From Spirochaetota bacterium (GTDB taxonomy: Bacteria > Spirochaetota > Spirochaetia > B11-G9), in the NCBI GenBank assembly GCA_003641695.1, contig QNBL01000084.1, positions 1-9,212 of the forward strand: DNA of 9,212 nucleotides. The letters run 5' to 3'. The notes under the pieces are model-generated. The model saw only the letters and a program-made list of their open reading frames with translations. It did not search any database and had not been told where the DNA came from. Both the position numbers and the translations under genes were made by a program. This document shows positions 7,005 to 9,212 of the stretch, piece after piece. Every line of letters starts with the position of its first letter. The first letter of the stretch is position 1.

Positions 7005-9212
7005 CCTTTCCCAGCCACCGTTTGAAGAAGAGAATAACCTCCTCTTTTATGTTATCCTCTTCGCCGATATCCTCTGCTCCTATGCAGGAAGGGCATCCTC
7101 TGCGACAGGGACAGGTGTCCACCATCTCAAAAGCAGCTGAAATTATTTCATCCGCAGTATGAATAAATCCCTCTGCCAAACCCGTTCCTCCGGGGGCATT
7201 ATCGTAAAGGTAAAGGGCTGGGGAACCTTCGTACATATCCTTCAGCCTCTCTGCAATACCTATATCATGGGTGTTGCAGAGCAGGAAAACCGGAGCAGCA
7301 TTTTTTATCAGCGTACCTGCTTTTCCCAAAACCCTCTCCCTGAGCTGCTCTGGAACCGACAGGAAAGCATCTCCCGAAGGGGTCCCTGTTTTAAGGAGGA
7401 TAACCGCAGAACGGGTGTGCATCTCCTCTTCCGGCAGGAATATTTCCCCATAGCCAATATTCTCATGGGTTGAAAACTTCAGTTTTTTGTATTTGGCTAC
7501 CTGGCTTCTGACCAGGACATCACCCAGTAGAACTGAAGATCCTGCCCTGCTCTCCTGGCTGTCCTTCTGAAGCAGCTTGATATCTGTCTTTACTATGGAA
7601 TCGGTATAATAATTCAACTCAGACTCTTCTACATAGCAGCATTTATTCTCAAGATCCAGTTCCCGGGACAGGTATTGCTCTCCCCGGTGGATATAAACAG
7701 CGTTCTTGAAAAGCAGCTCCTTGGCCGAGGGAAGATCCATCTCGCCGATCACTTCGTTTTTTCCGGCGGTAGTATTAATTATAACAATGTTTTCAGGAGT
7801 AGAGCTTCTCAAAGAAATCTGTTCAGCAGGATAGGAACGGTCTGCCCAAAACCATTTACCTCCGGAATAGCGGACAACACCGTCCTCTTCGAGAAGAGCC
7901 ATATAATCATCGACAGGACCGCTGAAGTTCTCTCCCTCAGCAAATGGAAGCTCAAATACGGCACATTTCAGATGATCCATCAGTATGTACATATTATCCG
8001 GGTTTACGAGTCCGGATTCAGGAGTACGGGAAAAGAAGTAATCAGGATTCTTTACCAGATATTGATCCGTCGGCGAGGCTGATGCAATTATTACAGCCGC
8101 GGAAAGAGTATTTCTCCTGCCTGCTCTACCCACCTGCTGCCATACTGATGAGATTGAAGATGGAATCCCTGCAAGGACTGCGGCATCAAGGCTCCCGATA
8201 TCGATCCCCAATTCCAGAGCGTTCGTAGATACTACACCGTGAATTTTTCCTTCCCTGAGGCCTCTTTCAATCTCCCTTCTCTCTCCCGGAAGATATCCCC
8301 CCCGGTAGGACTCTACTCTGGTCCGGTTATCCCGGTTGAAAAAATTACGCAGTGCTTTACGCAGGTAGGAGGCAATAAGCTCTGCTCTGACCCTTGACCT
8401 GGCGAATATAATGGTCTTTACCTTCTCTTTTATAAACTGAACTGCAACATCTTTGGATTCAAGCACAACTCCCCGCCGTATCCCCTGTACGGCATCGACC
8501 AAAGGCGGATTATACAGGATTACATTTTTGCTTCCCGAAGGAGCTCCGTTGTTTTCAACAAGGCGGACGGGAGATTCTGTTATTTTTTCTGCAAGGTCCT
8601 TCGGATTTCTGATCGTAGCAGAACAGCAGATAATCTGAGGGCTGCTGCCATAAAACGCGGTAACCCTTTTCAGTCTGCGGACAAGATTTGTCATATGGGA
8701 GCCGAAAATCCCCGTATAGGTGTGTATCTCATCTATTACGACAAAGTCCAGATTACTTAAGAATTTTATCCATTTGGGATGATTGGGGAGGATTCCCGAG
8801 TGAAGCATATCAGGATTACTTATAACAATCCGTCCTGACTCCCTTGCTGATATTCTCACCGAAGAAGGTGTGTCTCCGTCATAGGTACTTACCTTCAAGG
8901 CCAAATTCCCCTGGGTAACCAGTGAGTTAAGCTCAGACTGCTGATCCTGGCTGAGCGCCTTCGTCGGAAAGAGGTAAAGGGCTCTTGATGCGGGTTTCAT
9001 AAGAAGCTTCTGCATAACAGGAAGATTGTAACACAGGCTCTTCCCACTGGCTGTCGGAGTTACGACAACAATATTCTCCCCCCCCATTACAGCTTGGTAA
9101 CTCTCTGCCTGATGGGTATAGAGTTCCGTTACCCCTCTTTTTTTGAATGCGTTTCTTACTGCCGGATTAACATCATCGGGGAACGGCTGAAAAAGGCCTT
9201 CCTGTGCCGGTA
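6994..9212 (-). CDS. mrfA: MrfA/YprA-like DEAD/DEAH-box DNA helicase with C-terminal zinc site (5' end beyond right edge)
   Basis: An ATP-dependent superfamily 2 helicase, matching B. subtilis MrfA (YprA). Although an ATG occurs at 9087, the frame stays open to the window edge and the upstream 41 codons are clearly coding: they include the Q-motif-like ELYTHQAESYQAV. The true start therefore lies outside. Numbering from that internal Met, motif I is TPTASGKS (10-17), Ia FPTKALSQDQ (40-49), the Ib-region YDGDT (69-73), II DEIH (119-122), III SAT (156-158), IV IIFARSR (226-232), V STNALELGIDIG (287-298) and VI QQVGRAGR (317-324). The C-terminal region contains YLYDNAPGGTGLAEG (626-640) and CPCRRGCPSC, with Cys659, 661, 665 and 668. 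This is the zinc-binding cluster of the DUF1998/MZB domain that defines MrfA. The 738 visible residues are near the full family length of about 750. A G8 run (9085-9078) lies just before motif I. The gene overlaps mrfB by 11 bp. Confidence 0.93.
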   Translation of the reverse strand, partial: PAQEGLFQPFPDDVNPAVRNAFKKRGVTELYTHQAESYQAVMGGENIVVVTPTASGKSLCYNLPVMQKLLMKPASRALYLFPTKALSQDQQSELNSLVTQGNLALKVSTYDGDTPSSVRISARESGRIVISNPDMLHSGILPNHPKWIKFLSNLDFVVIDEIHTYTGIFGSHMTNLVRRLKRVTAFYGSSPQIICCSATIRNPKDLAEKITESPVRLVENNGAPSGSKNVILYNPPLVDAVQGIRRGVVLESKDVAVQFIKEKVKTIIFARSRVRAELIASYLRKALRNFFNRDNRTRVESYRGGYLPGERREIERGLREGKIHGVVSTNALELGIDIGSLDAAVLAGIPSSISSVWQQVGRAGRRNTLSAAVIIASASPTDQYLVKNPDYFFSRTPESGLVNPDNMYILMDHLKCAVFELPFAEGENFSGPVDDYMALLEEDGVVRYSGGKWFWADRSYPAEQISLRSSTPENIVIINTTAGKNEVIGEMDLPSAKELLFKNAVYIHRGEQYLSRELDLENKCCYVEESELNYYTDSIVKTDIKLLQKDSQESRAGSSVLLGDVLVRSQVAKYKKLKFSTHENIGYGEIFLPEEEMHTRSAVILLKTGTPSGDAFLSVPEQLRERVLGKAGTLIKNAAPVFLLCNTHDIGIAERLKDMYEGSPALYLYDNAPGGTGLAEGFIHTADEIISAAFEMVDTCPCRRGCPSCIGAEDIGEEDNIKEEVILFFKRWLGKDES

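Noticed and set aside
7675..8082. Plus-strand open frame of 135 codons inside mrfA
   Set aside because: Antisense shadow of the conserved helicase gene; the product shows no domain.
9085..9087. ATG at 9087 as the start of mrfA
   Set aside because: The frame is open for 41 further codons to the window edge, and these encode the Q-motif-like segment expected upstream of Walker A, so the true start is outside the window.

Overview
The window looks like part of a spirochaete chromosome, most likely a free-living or host-associated member of the Spirochaeta/Treponema group. The main evidence is the FlgK N-terminus at the left edge, which reads like spirochaetal hook-associated protein 1, preceded by a FlgN-type chaperone gene. 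The possible sigma-28 promoter in front of flgN also suits a motile bacterium that has FliA. Base composition looks even across the window (mid-40s % GC by eye), and there is no mobile element, RNA gene or CRISPR array. It reads as ordinary, dense, vertically inherited chromosome.

Layout. Positions 1-765 (minus strand) hold flgN and the first 80 codons of flgK. Positions 766-893 are a compact 128-bp divergent regulatory region. It has a sigma-28-like element facing flgN, and a sigma-70-like element plus a conspicuous inverted repeat facing trxB. Positions 894-5866 (plus strand) are a tightly packed four-gene run: thioredoxin reductase (trxB), a secreted NagZ-like family 3 glycosidase, a two-part GNAT acetyltransferase and glycogen synthase (glgA). 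The gaps are 9 nt, a 4-bp overlap and 15 nt. Positions 5853-9212 (minus strand) hold two overlapping genes that match the Bacillus subtilis YprA/YprB pair, also named MrfA/MrfB: a DEIH-box helicase with a C-terminal four-cysteine zinc site and a DEDDh exonuclease. The helicase gene runs off the right edge. glgA and mrfB converge and overlap by 14 bp.

How the genes work together. FlgN is expected to chaperone FlgK, so the left unit is a late flagellar operon. MrfA and MrfB form a helicase-exonuclease pair known in B. subtilis for nucleotide-excision-independent repair of mitomycin C damage. The four plus-strand genes (redox, wall or chitin sugar release, acetyl transfer, glycogen synthesis) share no obvious pathway and may simply be co-transcribed housekeeping genes.

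No gene-free stretch exceeds 128 bp. The points most worth a second look are the mrfAB pair in a spirochaete, the G8 and A7 homopolymers near the start of mrfA, the inverted repeat upstream of trxB, and the unassigned N-terminal half of the GNAT protein.
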